Assembly: GCF_003544855.1 (NCBI RefSeq)
Contig: NZ_CP032101.1
Location: 1,612,001 to 1,676,000, forward strand
Reading direction: 5' to 3'
Source: Malaciobacter marinus
GTDB lineage: Bacteria > Campylobacterota > Campylobacteria > Campylobacterales > Arcobacteraceae
DNA: 64,000 nucleotides
Part shown: piece after piece, positions 20,960 through 30,154 of the stretch
Layout: the number at the start of each line of letters is the position of its first letter
How positions within the stretch are numbered: position 1 is the stretch's first letter
Notes under the pieces: generated by a model
Database searches by the model: none
What the model was told of the DNA's origin: nothing
What the model saw: only the letters and a program-made list of their open reading frames with translations
Position numbers and translations under genes: made by a program

Positions 20960-22270
20960 TTACTCACCTATATTACTATTTAAAAAACTATTTTTAGAAA
21001 CAATTATATATTTCTTTTGTAATGTTGTTTCTACTTTTTCTGAAATTACTTTTAATTTTCCATATGAGATTTTAGCCATATCTTCATCTTGCCACAAAAT
21101 TAAAATAAAAGTAATAGTTTTTTTGTCATAAGCAATCAAATCAATAACATTTCCATTATTATCCCACCAACTTCCAATATTAGTTGGTTCATATCCTAAT
21201 GTTTCTCTTTTGTTATTATTAATATACTCTTTTATATATTTTTTATAACTACTTTGAACTGTTTTACTCATAAAATCTTCTTGAATTTTTTTTGTTATAA
21301 AATTCAAATTCTCTTTTTGAATAGCAGCTTTATTTGGATAAATATAATAAAACCAAAAATTTAAAGCATTGTCTTCTATTAGATATCTTCCAAATTTAGT
21401 ACTTTTTTCATCAGAGTTTATAGGTATTTGCTTTATTATAATCATCATATCTAGTAACTTTTGAATATATCTTGTAAGATAAGTTGACTTTACATTTAAA
21501 AAAGTAGCTATGTCTCCTATTTTTGTTTTTCCAAGAGAGATTGCATATAGTATTGAGCAGTATGTTCCAATATCTTGTATTTCAGCTTTTAATATATCAA
21601 TACCCAAATTTGATAAATATGAATTTGATGATAAAAATATTGCATAAATATTTTCTGCTAAATTCATGTTTTTATTATAATATTTCAAATACTTAGGAGA
21701 AGTACCTAATAAAGTATATAAACACAATTGGTCAACTTTTGATAGATTTTTGACAATATTGTTTATAGTGTTAAATTTTAAACTACTTAAATAAAGCATT
21801 GATGAAATCTTTTCTAAACTTTGAATATACTCTTCTTTAAATATAATAGAACTAGTGACAATAAAATAAATATTTTTTTTGCTTAATCTTTTTTTCCAAT
21901 ATAAAATCAATGCATCTAATGCATTTTTATCTACCTTTAAAATATTTTGAAAATCTTCAAAAACAATTATCAATTTTTCTTCTATTTCTTGTTTTGATAA
22001 AAGTAGTAAAACATCTTCAAAAGTAGTGAATTTTTGGTTGCTGTTGTAAATACCAAAGTGATTTATTATTTCATCTGCTATTACTGAAAAAAATAGATTA
22101 CTACTCATATCATTTAAGGAAATAAAAATAGAGTTTTTATTTTTTAAAAAATGAGTAACTAAAGCTGTTTTCCCTATATATTTTCGTCCAAAAATAAACT
22201 GCAACTTTGAGCTTGGCACAGCATAATTTTTTTCAAGTTCATTAATTTGAGTATTTCTATTTAACAACAT
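20960..22270 (-). CDS. AAA-type ATPase of the archaeal ATPase/DUF234 family
   Basis: The N-terminus carries a P-loop GRKYIGKTAL at 28-37 and a Walker-B-like strand LIIVFEDFQN near 100-109, in which the usual D-E order appears as E-D. A helix-turn-helix follows around 245-290 (IGDIATFLNVKSTYLTRYIQ). The C-terminal part (about 300-436) resembles DUF234, a degenerate PD-(D/E)XK fold, with NIGSWWDNNGNVIDLIAYD present, but the usual later E-x-K is not obvious (TFILILWQ). Members of this family are found in archaea and many bacteria, often in accessory regions; their function is poorly defined. It is the first gene of a two-gene unit with the TPR-glycosyltransferase. No transport or secretion motif is visible. 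Confidence 0.75.
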   Translation of the reverse strand: MLLNRNTQINELEKNYAVPSSKLQFIFGRKYIGKTALVTHFLKNKNSIFISLNDMSSNLFFSVIADEIINHFGIYNSNQKFTTFEDVLLLLSKQEIEEKLIIVFEDFQNILKVDKNALDALILYWKKRLSKKNIYFIVTSSIIFKEEYIQSLEKISSMLYLSSLKFNTINNIVKNLSKVDQLCLYTLLGTSPKYLKYYNKNMNLAENIYAIFLSSNSYLSNLGIDILKAEIQDIGTYCSILYAISLGKTKIGDIATFLNVKSTYLTRYIQKLLDMMIIIKQIPINSDEKSTKFGRYLIEDNALNFWFYYIYPNKAAIQKENLNFITKKIQEDFMSKTVQSSYKKYIKEYINNNKRETLGYEPTNIGSWWDNNGNVIDLIAYDKKTITFILILWQDEDMAKISYGKLKVISEKVETTLQKKYIIVSKNSFLNSNIGE

Positions 22271-22580
22271 TTAAACTCTTTTTCTTTAAATTTACATATT
22301 ATACTTAAAAATTTATTAGTTTCAAAATATACATTTATGACTATCTAGTGACTATTTTTGAGTAAAAAAGTCACATTTGTGTTTTTTTAAAAATTTCTTT
22401 TTCCTTAAAAAAAATTATTAATATAAATTATATAATATGCAAACTTACCATATTATAGTTACTCTGGGATTTATTATTATTTATTTTTATTAAAAAACAG
22501 TAAAATTACATTTTTTTAGTTAAATTATATTTTAATATTTTAAAGTTAAGATTACTTAAGACTTATTATTAGGAATGGGA
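22271..22580. promoter_or_regulatory. Divergent intergenic region with inverted repeat and promoter
   Basis: This stretch of about 300 bases separates the leftward ATPase gene from the rightward regulator and has no convincing reading frame. At 22348-22374 is an inverted repeat (GTGACT ... AGTCAC) with four more A-T pairs inside and a 5-base loop; it could be an operator or a hairpin. A perfect TATAAT at 22431-22436 faces the regulator, which would give a leader of about 140 bases, very rich in A and T. The AGGA at 22571-22574 is the ribosome site of the regulator and decides its start. Confidence 0.4.
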
Positions 22581-23252
22581 ATGAATGCATTAAAACATAT
22601 TAAAATCTTGTATGTAGATGACAAGAAAGACAAAGAAGAGTATGTTGTTTCTGAATTGAAATCTTATTGTAACAATTTTATTGAAACAAATTGTTGTGAA
22701 AATGCGATTAAGATTTACAAAGAAGAAAAACCAGAAATCATTATTTATAATGTATCTTTTCAAAAGACTTCACAAAAAAGTTTTATAGAAGAGATAAGAA
22801 GTGTAAACAAAAAAGCACAAGTAATAGTAACAACTGACAATTTAGATAAAAAAATGCTTTATGAAGCAGTTAGGTTACATTTAATTAAGTATTTGATTTA
22901 TCCATTTAATTTAAATACTTTACTAAACTCTTTAAAAGATTGCATTAGAACTATTGATTCAAATAGTTCTAATATTATTAAATTATCAGAAACATTGACA
23001 TATGATAAATTTAATAAAACTTTATTAAAAAATGAAGAGTTAATCTCTTTATCTTCTAAAGAAGTTAAGTTTTTTGATCTATTAATAAAAAACAAAGATA
23101 GAGCTGTAAGTTATGAAGAATTTAATCAAATCATTTGGGAAGGTGATATGACTAAAGATGCTTTACGTTCTATTGTAAAAGACTTAAGAAGAAAAATTGA
23201 TAAGTCAATTATAAAAAATGTTTCAGGTATTGGTTATAGAGTAGAGCTTTAA
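22581..23252 (+). CDS. Atypical OmpR-family response regulator, degenerate receiver
   Basis: A receiver-like domain (about 6-120) is followed by a winged-helix DNA-binding domain (about 130-223, ending IKNVSGIGYRVEL), the layout of OmpR/PhoB regulators. Numbering from an ATG at 22575, the acidic pair D15-D16 is kept, but the phosphoacceptor position is Asn59 (IIIYNVS where families have ILDI) and the conserved Lys is Tyr109 (LIYPF instead of KPF). It is therefore unlikely to be controlled by ordinary phosphotransfer. The ATG at 22575 touches the AGGA at 22571-22574, so I prefer the second ATG at 22581, with normal spacing. No cognate kinase is adjacent. Campylobacterota are known to have essential orphan regulators of this atypical type (HP1043/HsrA class); whether this is one cannot be told from the sequence. 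Confidence 0.85.
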   Translation: MNALKHIKILYVDDKKDKEEYVVSELKSYCNNFIETNCCENAIKIYKEEKPEIIIYNVSFQKTSQKSFIEEIRSVNKKAQVIVTTDNLDKKMLYEAVRLHLIKYLIYPFNLNTLLNSLKDCIRTIDSNSSNIIKLSETLTYDKFNKTLLKNEELISLSSKEVKFFDLLIKNKDRAVSYEEFNQIIWEGDMTKDALRSIVKDLRRKIDKSIIKNVSGIGYRVEL

Positions 23253-23264
23253 GCTCTACTCTAT
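23236..23264. terminator. Bidirectional hairpin containing both convergent stop codons
   Basis: A 29-base near-perfect palindrome (arms ATAGAGTAGAGCTT and its complement around one central base) spans the TAA of the regulator (23250-23252) and the TAG of the opposite gene (23256-23258). Only three bases separate the two stops. It lacks a long T tract, so termination strength is uncertain, but position and symmetry suggest a shared terminator. Confidence 0.6.
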
Positions 23265-26138
23265 TGGCTTTGGAACACCTAAATAAAATCCTTGAGAAAA
23301 ATCTATTCCCATATCTGTAACAATTTCATGTATCTCTTGAGAATGTACAAACTCTGCAACAGTTTTAATATTTAACTTCTTAGCAAATGTAACTATAAGT
23401 TCTGTAACTATTTTTGCATTCAAATCTTGATTTATATACTTAATCATTGAACCATCAATTTTTACAATATCTACATTTAACTTCATCAAATATTCAAAGT
23501 TTGAGTATCCTGTTCCAAAATCATCAATTGCAATTTTACACCCATAACTTTTTAGTTTTTCTATAAAATCACAAATTTCTTGATAATTTTCTATTCCCTC
23601 TTCTTCAACTATTTCTACTATAAGTCTTTGTGCAGCATTTCTATTTTCTTCAAGTTTCTCTTTTAAAAATTCTATTGTTGGCTTATGTAAAATATCTTCT
23701 AAACTTAGATTTATTGAAAACTCCACATCTTTATTAGCAAAATAATCAAAAGCTTTTTTGATAACTTTTTGTGTTAATTCATTATATAATTTAGATTTTT
23801 TTGCAACATTTAAGAACTTAAAAGGAGAGATAATTGTTCCATCTTCATCTATCATTCTTACTAAACACTCGTATTTCTCAACCTTTTGTGTTTCATTTGA
23901 AATGATAGCTTGAATAAAAATAACTATTCTATCTTCATTTAATGCTTTTTTTAATTTCTGTGTCCAATTAATATTTTCTATTAGATTACTTTTTATTTCT
24001 CTATTTTCATCAAATATTATAATATCTTTATTTTCAATTTTTGCATGATTTTTTGCCATTTCTGCATTTATAAAGTAATTCTTCTCAGCTGAAATTCCAG
24101 CTACTAAATTAACTTCTAAGATATTTTCCTCAATTTCAAATTTAATTTGCTTAATACTATGTATAATGTTTTCACATTGGATTTTAAACTCTTTTAATGT
24201 GATAATATTTTTATTAACTAAAATAGCAAACTCATCTCCTTGAAGTTTGTAAAGAAAAAGATTATTATTTTTTAATAAACTTCGAAGTTTTTGTGCAACA
24301 CTTAATAATAACTTATCCCCTACTTCAAAACCATAATACTCATTGACTTCTTTAAATCTTAAAATATTAAATACACTTAAAATCAAGCAATCTTTTAACT
24401 CTAAATCTTCTAAAAGTTTTTGCCTATTTGGAAGATTAGTAAGTATATCAGTTGTTTGTAATTTAATTCTTTTTTCTTGATTAATCAAATCGCTAATATC
24501 ATATCTTATTGCAATAAACTCTTTAATATTACTATCCATATCTAAAATAGGTACAATTGTAGATTTAACATAATAAGTCTTACCTTTTTTTGTTTTATTC
24601 TTTAAAACACCTTTCCATACTCTTTTATTTAAGATAGTTTCCCAAAGATCTTTGTATACCTCTTTTTTTGTATCTGGATGTCTAACTAAATTATGTTTTG
24701 ATCCAATTAATTCTTCTTTTGTAAAACCTGAAATATTACAAAACTTATCATTTGCAAAAGTGATTACACCAAATTCATCTGTTTTAGAAACAATTGCACT
24801 AGCATCCACTGCTTTTTTATACTCATTTAATAGTGATAAATTAATAAGTACTTCTTTATTTTTTGATTCTAGTTCATGTTCATTTTGAAGTTTTAATTCA
24901 ATCATTTTATTAGCATATATTGCTAACTCTTTAAACTCATAAAACTTTATATTTTTAGTTTGTATTTTTTCATTTGTTATATTTGCTCTTTTAAAAAAAT
25001 CTATAAAAACAGAAAATGATTTATCCATTTCTTTTGAAATTTTTCTAAATGTGAAATAAATAAAAACCAATAAAAAAATAAAAATACATAAAGAGTAAAA
25101 AAGTCTATAAAAGGTTTTTTCTTGAAGAGTTTGTTTCTCTTTTTCTAAAAGCTTATGCATAGTATCTAAATATGCACCTGTACCAATAATCCATCCCCAT
25201 TTTTCAAACTTTTTTATATATGTAAGCTTATCTGTAAAGTCAATTGAGTTAGGTCTATTCCAAGAGTATGTTAAAAAAGTTTCATCTTTACTTCCAAGAG
25301 CGTTCATCAAGCTTTCAATTACTTGCTTCTCTTTTGAATTTTTTATTAATGAAAGTTGTTTTCCTTCATACTTACTATACTTATGAGCTAAAATATTTCC
25401 TTTTAAATCGAAAATAAAAATATAGCCATCATTTGCATATGTGATTTTTCTAATTCTATCCAATGCCTCTTTTTTTAACTCTTTTTCTATTCTTGATATA
25501 TAATCTGCTGCTACAATAATTAGATTGTATGGTTCAAATACTTTTAAATAGCCTGTTTTTCTATCTTCTTTTTTATTTATGGGATCCAAGAATCTCCAAT
25601 TTACATAACCTTCATTTTTCTTCTTTGCAACGTTTATGATTGTATCAAGTATCTTTTTACCATTTAAATCTTTATACTCTTTTAATTTATAGTTATTTTC
25701 ATACTCTTTATTTATACCATGCATTATTGTTTTACCATCATAACTATAAATTGAATAATAACCATAACCATCATAAAACCTAATATTTCGCAAGCTATTT
25801 TTAATTAGTTCTAAAATCTCTTCTTTTGTTTTTGTATCTTTGTATTTTTCATATAAACTTTTAGCTAGACTATAAGCTTCATATGTTCTTTCTTTTACAT
25901 TTTCACTAATTACTTTTTCTTTTTTATTGTAGTTATACTCTATTAAAGCTATAGCTCTTTGAACTTCTAATTTTAAATTTTGTTTTTGTTTTTTTACAAA
26001 TTCTTTTTCTAATCTAATAGAATTATCTTGATAAAGACTGTATTCATAACTTACATCAAAAACCTCAATAACAACTATTGAAAAAATTGATATACAAAAA
26101 ACTATATAAAATATTATTTTAGACAACTTATATCGCAT
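23256..26138 (-). CDS. Cache-PAS-GGDEF-EAL cyclic-di-GMP protein
   Basis: 960 residues. Membrane segments at about 7-28 and 343-365 enclose a periplasmic sensor of roughly 300 residues with two Cache-like lobes (FYDGYGYYSIYS near 121-132; ANDGYIFIFD and KWGWIIGTGAYLD near 235-325). A PAS domain follows at about 443-550, then a GGDEF domain with altered signature KLQGDEF (Q633 where the first Gly should be) and no visible RxxD inhibitory site. The EAL domain (about 725-960) keeps the catalytic framework: E757 in YECLVR, N810 region SINLS, DDFGTGYS at 872-879, KIDGSMI and E929. I infer a sensor phosphodiesterase whose GGDEF is regulatory rather than a synthase. It diverges from the chemoreceptor to its right, whose Cache domain is closely similar. 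Confidence 0.88.
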   Translation of the reverse strand: MRYKLSKIIFYIVFCISIFSIVVIEVFDVSYEYSLYQDNSIRLEKEFVKKQKQNLKLEVQRAIALIEYNYNKKEKVISENVKERTYEAYSLAKSLYEKYKDTKTKEEILELIKNSLRNIRFYDGYGYYSIYSYDGKTIMHGINKEYENNYKLKEYKDLNGKKILDTIINVAKKKNEGYVNWRFLDPINKKEDRKTGYLKVFEPYNLIIVAADYISRIEKELKKEALDRIRKITYANDGYIFIFDLKGNILAHKYSKYEGKQLSLIKNSKEKQVIESLMNALGSKDETFLTYSWNRPNSIDFTDKLTYIKKFEKWGWIIGTGAYLDTMHKLLEKEKQTLQEKTFYRLFYSLCIFIFLLVFIYFTFRKISKEMDKSFSVFIDFFKRANITNEKIQTKNIKFYEFKELAIYANKMIELKLQNEHELESKNKEVLINLSLLNEYKKAVDASAIVSKTDEFGVITFANDKFCNISGFTKEELIGSKHNLVRHPDTKKEVYKDLWETILNKRVWKGVLKNKTKKGKTYYVKSTIVPILDMDSNIKEFIAIRYDISDLINQEKRIKLQTTDILTNLPNRQKLLEDLELKDCLILSVFNILRFKEVNEYYGFEVGDKLLLSVAQKLRSLLKNNNLFLYKLQGDEFAILVNKNIITLKEFKIQCENIIHSIKQIKFEIEENILEVNLVAGISAEKNYFINAEMAKNHAKIENKDIIIFDENREIKSNLIENINWTQKLKKALNEDRIVIFIQAIISNETQKVEKYECLVRMIDEDGTIISPFKFLNVAKKSKLYNELTQKVIKKAFDYFANKDVEFSINLSLEDILHKPTIEFLKEKLEENRNAAQRLIVEIVEEEGIENYQEICDFIEKLKSYGCKIAIDDFGTGYSNFEYLMKLNVDIVKIDGSMIKYINQDLNAKIVTELIVTFAKKLNIKTVAEFVHSQEIHEIVTDMGIDFSQGFYLGVPKPIE

Positions 26139-26333
26139 AATTTTCCTTATTTAAATTATTACATTCTAACAAAATAATTATTATATTTTATTCATTTAAA
26201 AATAAAAAATAAAAATGTATAAAAAATAAACTATAGCACAAAGCACAATAAGCTTTTTTATGACACTATATTAAACAAGCTAATTTTAACAATTTTAGTT
26301 ATAAACTATGTAAAACAATGTAAAGGATAAGTT
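26139..26333. promoter_or_regulatory. Divergent promoter region between Cache-GGDEF-EAL and chemoreceptor genes
   Basis: 195 AT-rich bases separate the two start codons. An AAAGGA ribosome site lies just before the chemoreceptor ATG at 26334. Candidate -10 boxes of TATA type occur on both strands, but the base composition makes a precise assignment unsafe. No reading frame of note is present. Confidence 0.35.
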
Positions 26334-28262
26334 ATGAAAAATGCCTCAATTAAACTAAAACTTTTAGGCTTGGTGATATTAACTATATTTACAATATCGA
26401 TAATTATTATTGTTAGTTCAATTAATTCGATGCAAGAAATTTCTCAAAAGAATATACAAAAATATGAAGAAGAGGCATATAAACTAAAAGAACACGAATT
26501 AAAGAACCATGTAGAATCTGCAGTAAACAGTGTCAAAAATTTAGCAAAAAATGCCAATTCAAAAAATATAAATGAAATTAAAGCCCTTGCTAAAAAAGTA
26601 GTTAAAAGTATGACTTATGGAAAATCAGGATATTTTTGGATAAATGATTCAAATCATGTAGTAATTATGCATACAGTTAAACCTTCAATAGTTGGTAAAA
26701 ACATGTTTAATACTAAAGATCCTAATGGTGTTATGATTTATCAAGAAATCGTAAAAGCAGCAAATGCAAATGAAGATGGTGGTTTAGTTAAGTATGGATG
26801 GACAAAACCTGGTATAGATGGAGTTCAACCAAAATTTTCATATGTTCAAAGATTTAAAGACTGGGATTGGATAATTGGAACTGGAGCATATGTAGATAAT
26901 GTACAAAGAGAAGTTGATATTATGAAAGAAGCAACTAATGAAGAGATTAACGATGTGATATTTAATACAATATTATTATCATTAATTGTTGCAATTATTA
27001 TTTCTTTACTTTTCGTATTTATTTCAAACAAAGTAATTATTAATCCAATTGCAAAATTCCAAGATGGACTTTTAGAATTCTTTAGATTTTTAAATAAAGA
27101 AACAAATGATGCAAAAAAACTTGAAATTTTAGCAAATGATGAAATAGGAAATATGTCTAAAGTAGTCAATGAAAACATTGAAAAAACAAAAAAATTCTTA
27201 GATCAAGATACAAAACTTATTGATAATGTAAAAGATATTGTGCAATCAGTAAACGAAGGTTTCTTAGATAAAAGAGTTACTCAAAATAGTGATTCACAAT
27301 CTTTAAATGAATTGAAAAATCTTATAAATGACATGTTAAAAAATCTTCAAGATTTAATTGGTATTAATATCAATGATTTAAGTGAAGTATTAGAGAGTTA
27401 TTCAAATTATGATTTTACAAAAAAACTTGATACTAAAACATGTGGTAAAATTGGTAATGAAGTAATGCAATTAAACTTAATGATTACAAAAATGTTAATT
27501 CAAAATGATACAGATGGTAAAAAACTTGAAAAAAGTTCAAATGAATTATCACAAAATGTTGAAGTTATCAGCAAAAATGCTACAAGTCAAGCTGCGAGTT
27601 TAGAAGAAACAGCTGCAAGTATTGAAGAAATAACAAGTAATATAAGAAATACAAATGAGAAAGCTCAAGAGATGCTTTCTATTTCTTCAGAAACAAAAAA
27701 CTCAGCACAAACAGGTAAAAGTCTAGCTTCAAAAACTGTCCAATCAATGGATGAAATAAATGCACAAGTTACAGATATTAATCAAGCAATTACTGTAATT
27801 GATCAAATAGCATTTCAAACAAATATTTTAAGTTTAAATGCAGCAGTAGAAGCAGCAACAGCAGGAGAAGCAGGTAAAGGCTTTGCAGTTGTTGCTCAAG
27901 AAGTAAGAAACCTTGCAAGTAGAAGTGCACAAGCTGCAACTGAAATTAAAAAAATTGTTGAGAATGCAACAATTAAAGCAAATGATGGTAAACAAATTAG
28001 CTCATCAATGATTGAAGGATTTATTCAATTAGAAGATAAAATAAATCATACAAATAGATTAATTGATGATGTTACAAACGCAGCAAAAGAACAAACAATA
28101 GGAATGACACAAATAGCAGATGCAGTTAACCAATTAGATAAATTCACTCAAGAAAATGCAACAATTGCAGACAGAACAAATGATATTGCAAAAGGAACAA
28201 ATAAAATATCAATAGATGTTGTAAATATTGTAAAACAGTATAAATTTGATATACAAAACTAG
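26334..28262 (+). CDS. Methyl-accepting chemotaxis protein with Cache sensor
   Basis: 642 residues. Transmembrane helix at about 9-29, periplasmic single-Cache sensor at about 36-200 (GKSGYFWINDSN near 96-107; WDWIIGTGAYVDNV near 177-190), second helix at about 210-232, a linker with HAMP-like helices, and a cytoplasmic signalling hairpin at about 400-640 with the highly conserved tip IDQIAFQTNILSLNAAVEAA (489-508). It would bind small molecules such as organic acids outside and drive the CheA/CheW complex inside. The C-terminus (YKFDIQN) has no CheR/CheB tethering pentapeptide. The WxWIIGTGAY signature is shared with the divergent Cache-GGDEF-EAL protein, so motility and cyclic-di-GMP may respond to related ligands. 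Confidence 0.95.
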   Translation: MKNASIKLKLLGLVILTIFTISIIIIVSSINSMQEISQKNIQKYEEEAYKLKEHELKNHVESAVNSVKNLAKNANSKNINEIKALAKKVVKSMTYGKSGYFWINDSNHVVIMHTVKPSIVGKNMFNTKDPNGVMIYQEIVKAANANEDGGLVKYGWTKPGIDGVQPKFSYVQRFKDWDWIIGTGAYVDNVQREVDIMKEATNEEINDVIFNTILLSLIVAIIISLLFVFISNKVIINPIAKFQDGLLEFFRFLNKETNDAKKLEILANDEIGNMSKVVNENIEKTKKFLDQDTKLIDNVKDIVQSVNEGFLDKRVTQNSDSQSLNELKNLINDMLKNLQDLIGININDLSEVLESYSNYDFTKKLDTKTCGKIGNEVMQLNLMITKMLIQNDTDGKKLEKSSNELSQNVEVISKNATSQAASLEETAASIEEITSNIRNTNEKAQEMLSISSETKNSAQTGKSLASKTVQSMDEINAQVTDINQAITVIDQIAFQTNILSLNAAVEAATAGEAGKGFAVVAQEVRNLASRSAQAATEIKKIVENATIKANDGKQISSSMIEGFIQLEDKINHTNRLIDDVTNAAKEQTIGMTQIADAVNQLDKFTQENATIADRTNDIAKGTNKISIDVVNIVKQYKFDIQN

Positions 28263-28285
28263 TATAAAAGCTTAGGCTTTTGTAC
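28262..28285 (+). terminator. Hairpin after the chemoreceptor gene
   Basis: GTATAAAAGC and GCTTTTGTAC pair over ten positions (one T-G wobble) around a TTAG loop, starting at the last base of the stop codon. No T tract follows, so this is a probable but weak terminator or an mRNA-end structure. Confidence 0.45.
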
Positions 28286-28368
28286 TACATTAATAACTAG
28301 CTATTTTTTTAATATTCTATTTAATATTTTTATTGTAAAAGATAACTATATTAAAATATGGACATATT

Positions 28369-30141
28369 ATGACAAAAAACAAAATCACCTTTAAATATAT
28401 TTGGCAACTTTTACTTCAAAAAAGAAAACAACTTATTTTTGGACAATTAATTACTATTATTGCAATACTTATTAGTATTCCAATACCTTTAATGCTTCCT
28501 GTATTAGTTGATGAAGTATTATTAAATAAACCAAACTTTTTTGTAAATAATATAAATGATTTTTTTGGAAGTGGAAATGCATTTTATTATATTGCAATTG
28601 TTACAATAATTGTTATTTTATTAAGATTTATACATTTTATTTTTAGTGCAATTATCACAAGAATCTTTACAGCACTTGGAAAATTTATTACATTTAAAAT
28701 AAGAGAAAAACTTTTAAACCATCTAAAAGTTGTATCAATGAATGAGTATGAAACTTTAGGAAGTGGAGCTATTGGAGCAAATCTTGTAACAGATGTAAAT
28801 ACTCTTGATAATTTTATAATAACAAGTGCAAGTAAATTTGTTGCATCTATTTTAACTTTAATTGCAGTATCAATTGTACTTATTGCTATTCATCCCATTT
28901 TAGGTCTAATGATATTAATTATTCAACCAATAATCATGCTTATTTCTAAAAAAATAGCTAAAAGCGTTGGTACACTTAAAAAAGAAGAGAATAATGCAAT
29001 TGAAAATTTTCAAGAAAATGTAGGTGAAGTTTTAGAGTTATTTGGACAAATCAAAGCTAGCAATAAAGAAAAAGAGTTTTTTAATACAAGTATAAAAAAA
29101 GCAAAACAAGTACAAGATACTTCAAATGAGTTTAATTATAAAAGCATTGCTTATGAAAGATTTTCATTTACTGTTTTTCTAGCAGCATTTGAAATTTTAA
29201 GAGCATCTGGACTTTTAATGGTTGCATATAGTGATTTAAGTATAGGTATGATGTTTGCAATGTTTGGATACATTTGGTTTATTATGACTCCTGTTCAAGA
29301 TATTTTATCAATGCAATACTCATATGCACAAGCAAAAACTGCACTTAATAGAATAAATAAAATTTTAGATTTAAAAACAGAAAAAAATGGAGTAAAAAAA
29401 CTTCCAGAAAATAATGGACTTCATATAGAACTTAAGAATTTATATTTTAGTTATACAAAAGATAAACAAACTTTGAAAAATATATCTCTAAATATAAAAA
29501 CAAAAGATAAAGTAGCATTAATTGGTGCAAGTGGAAGTGGTAAAACAACTTTAGCACAAGTTATTTCAAGTTTTTATGCAAAATCAAAAGGAGAACTTTT
29601 ATATGATGAAATAAGTATTGAAGAAATTGATAAACAATCACTTAGAGAATCAATATTTCTTGTTTTACAAATGCCTATTTTATTTAACAACAGTTTACGA
29701 TTTAATATTACAATGGGCAATGAAAAAATATCTGATGAGCAGATTCATAAAGCATTAGAGATAGCACAATTAAAACAAGATATAGAAAAAATGCCAAAAT
29801 GCCTTAATACAATTGTAGGTAGACATGGAGTAAGATTAAGTGGTGGGCAAAGACAAAGACTATCAATAGCAAGAATGATAATAGCAAATCCAAAAGTTGT
29901 AATTTTTGATGAATCAACATCAGCACTTGATGTACACACAGAAAGTAAACTTTTCGAAGCCTTAAAACCCATACTAGAAAATAAAACAGTAATAACAATT
30001 GCACATAGATTAAGTACAGTTAAAAATGCTGATATTATTTATGTATTAAATGATGGAGAAGTAGTTCAAATTGGTTCACATGAACAATTACAAAATCAAG
30101 AAGGACACTACTTAGAATTTGTAAAAAAACAATTAATTTAA
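28369..30141 (+). CDS. ABC exporter, fused membrane and ATPase domains
   Basis: 590 residues. A six-helix type IV exporter membrane domain (about 20-325) precedes a nucleotide-binding domain with Walker A GASGSGKTT at 386-394, signature LSGGQRQR at 490-497, Walker B VVIFDE at 510-515 and switch His546. This is the MsbA/MdlB-like half-transporter layout that acts as a dimer in the inner membrane; the substrate is not predictable. There is no N-terminal C39-type peptidase or CLD domain, so it need not be the type I secretion ATPase for the giant RTX protein. The following transferase gene begins 10 bases after its stop, so the two are probably cotranscribed. Confidence 0.9.
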   Translation: MTKNKITFKYIWQLLLQKRKQLIFGQLITIIAILISIPIPLMLPVLVDEVLLNKPNFFVNNINDFFGSGNAFYYIAIVTIIVILLRFIHFIFSAIITRIFTALGKFITFKIREKLLNHLKVVSMNEYETLGSGAIGANLVTDVNTLDNFIITSASKFVASILTLIAVSIVLIAIHPILGLMILIIQPIIMLISKKIAKSVGTLKKEENNAIENFQENVGEVLELFGQIKASNKEKEFFNTSIKKAKQVQDTSNEFNYKSIAYERFSFTVFLAAFEILRASGLLMVAYSDLSIGMMFAMFGYIWFIMTPVQDILSMQYSYAQAKTALNRINKILDLKTEKNGVKKLPENNGLHIELKNLYFSYTKDKQTLKNISLNIKTKDKVALIGASGSGKTTLAQVISSFYAKSKGELLYDEISIEEIDKQSLRESIFLVLQMPILFNNSLRFNITMGNEKISDEQIHKALEIAQLKQDIEKMPKCLNTIVGRHGVRLSGGQRQRLSIARMIIANPKVVIFDESTSALDVHTESKLFEALKPILENKTVITIAHRLSTVKNADIIYVLNDGEVVQIGSHEQLQNQEGHYLEFVKKQLI

Positions 30142-30154
30142 AGGATTTAATATT
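30140..30154 (+). promoter_or_regulatory. Ribosome site that selects an AUU start
   Basis: AAAGGA overlaps the stop of the ABC exporter gene and is followed, after TTTAAT, by ATT codons at 30152 and 30155. This is a strong Shine-Dalgarno sequence at ideal spacing with no standard start codon in any frame that could use it. Confidence 0.55.

Noticed and set aside
22371..22420. A- and T-runs as phase-variable tracts
   Set aside because: Runs here and elsewhere are short (about 7-9 bases), typical for this base composition, and none interrupts a reading frame in a telling place.
28369..30141. ABC exporter as the type I secretion ATPase for the giant RTX protein
   Set aside because: It lacks an N-terminal C39-like domain and is followed by aat rather than by a membrane fusion protein; the link to the adhesin would be only proximity.
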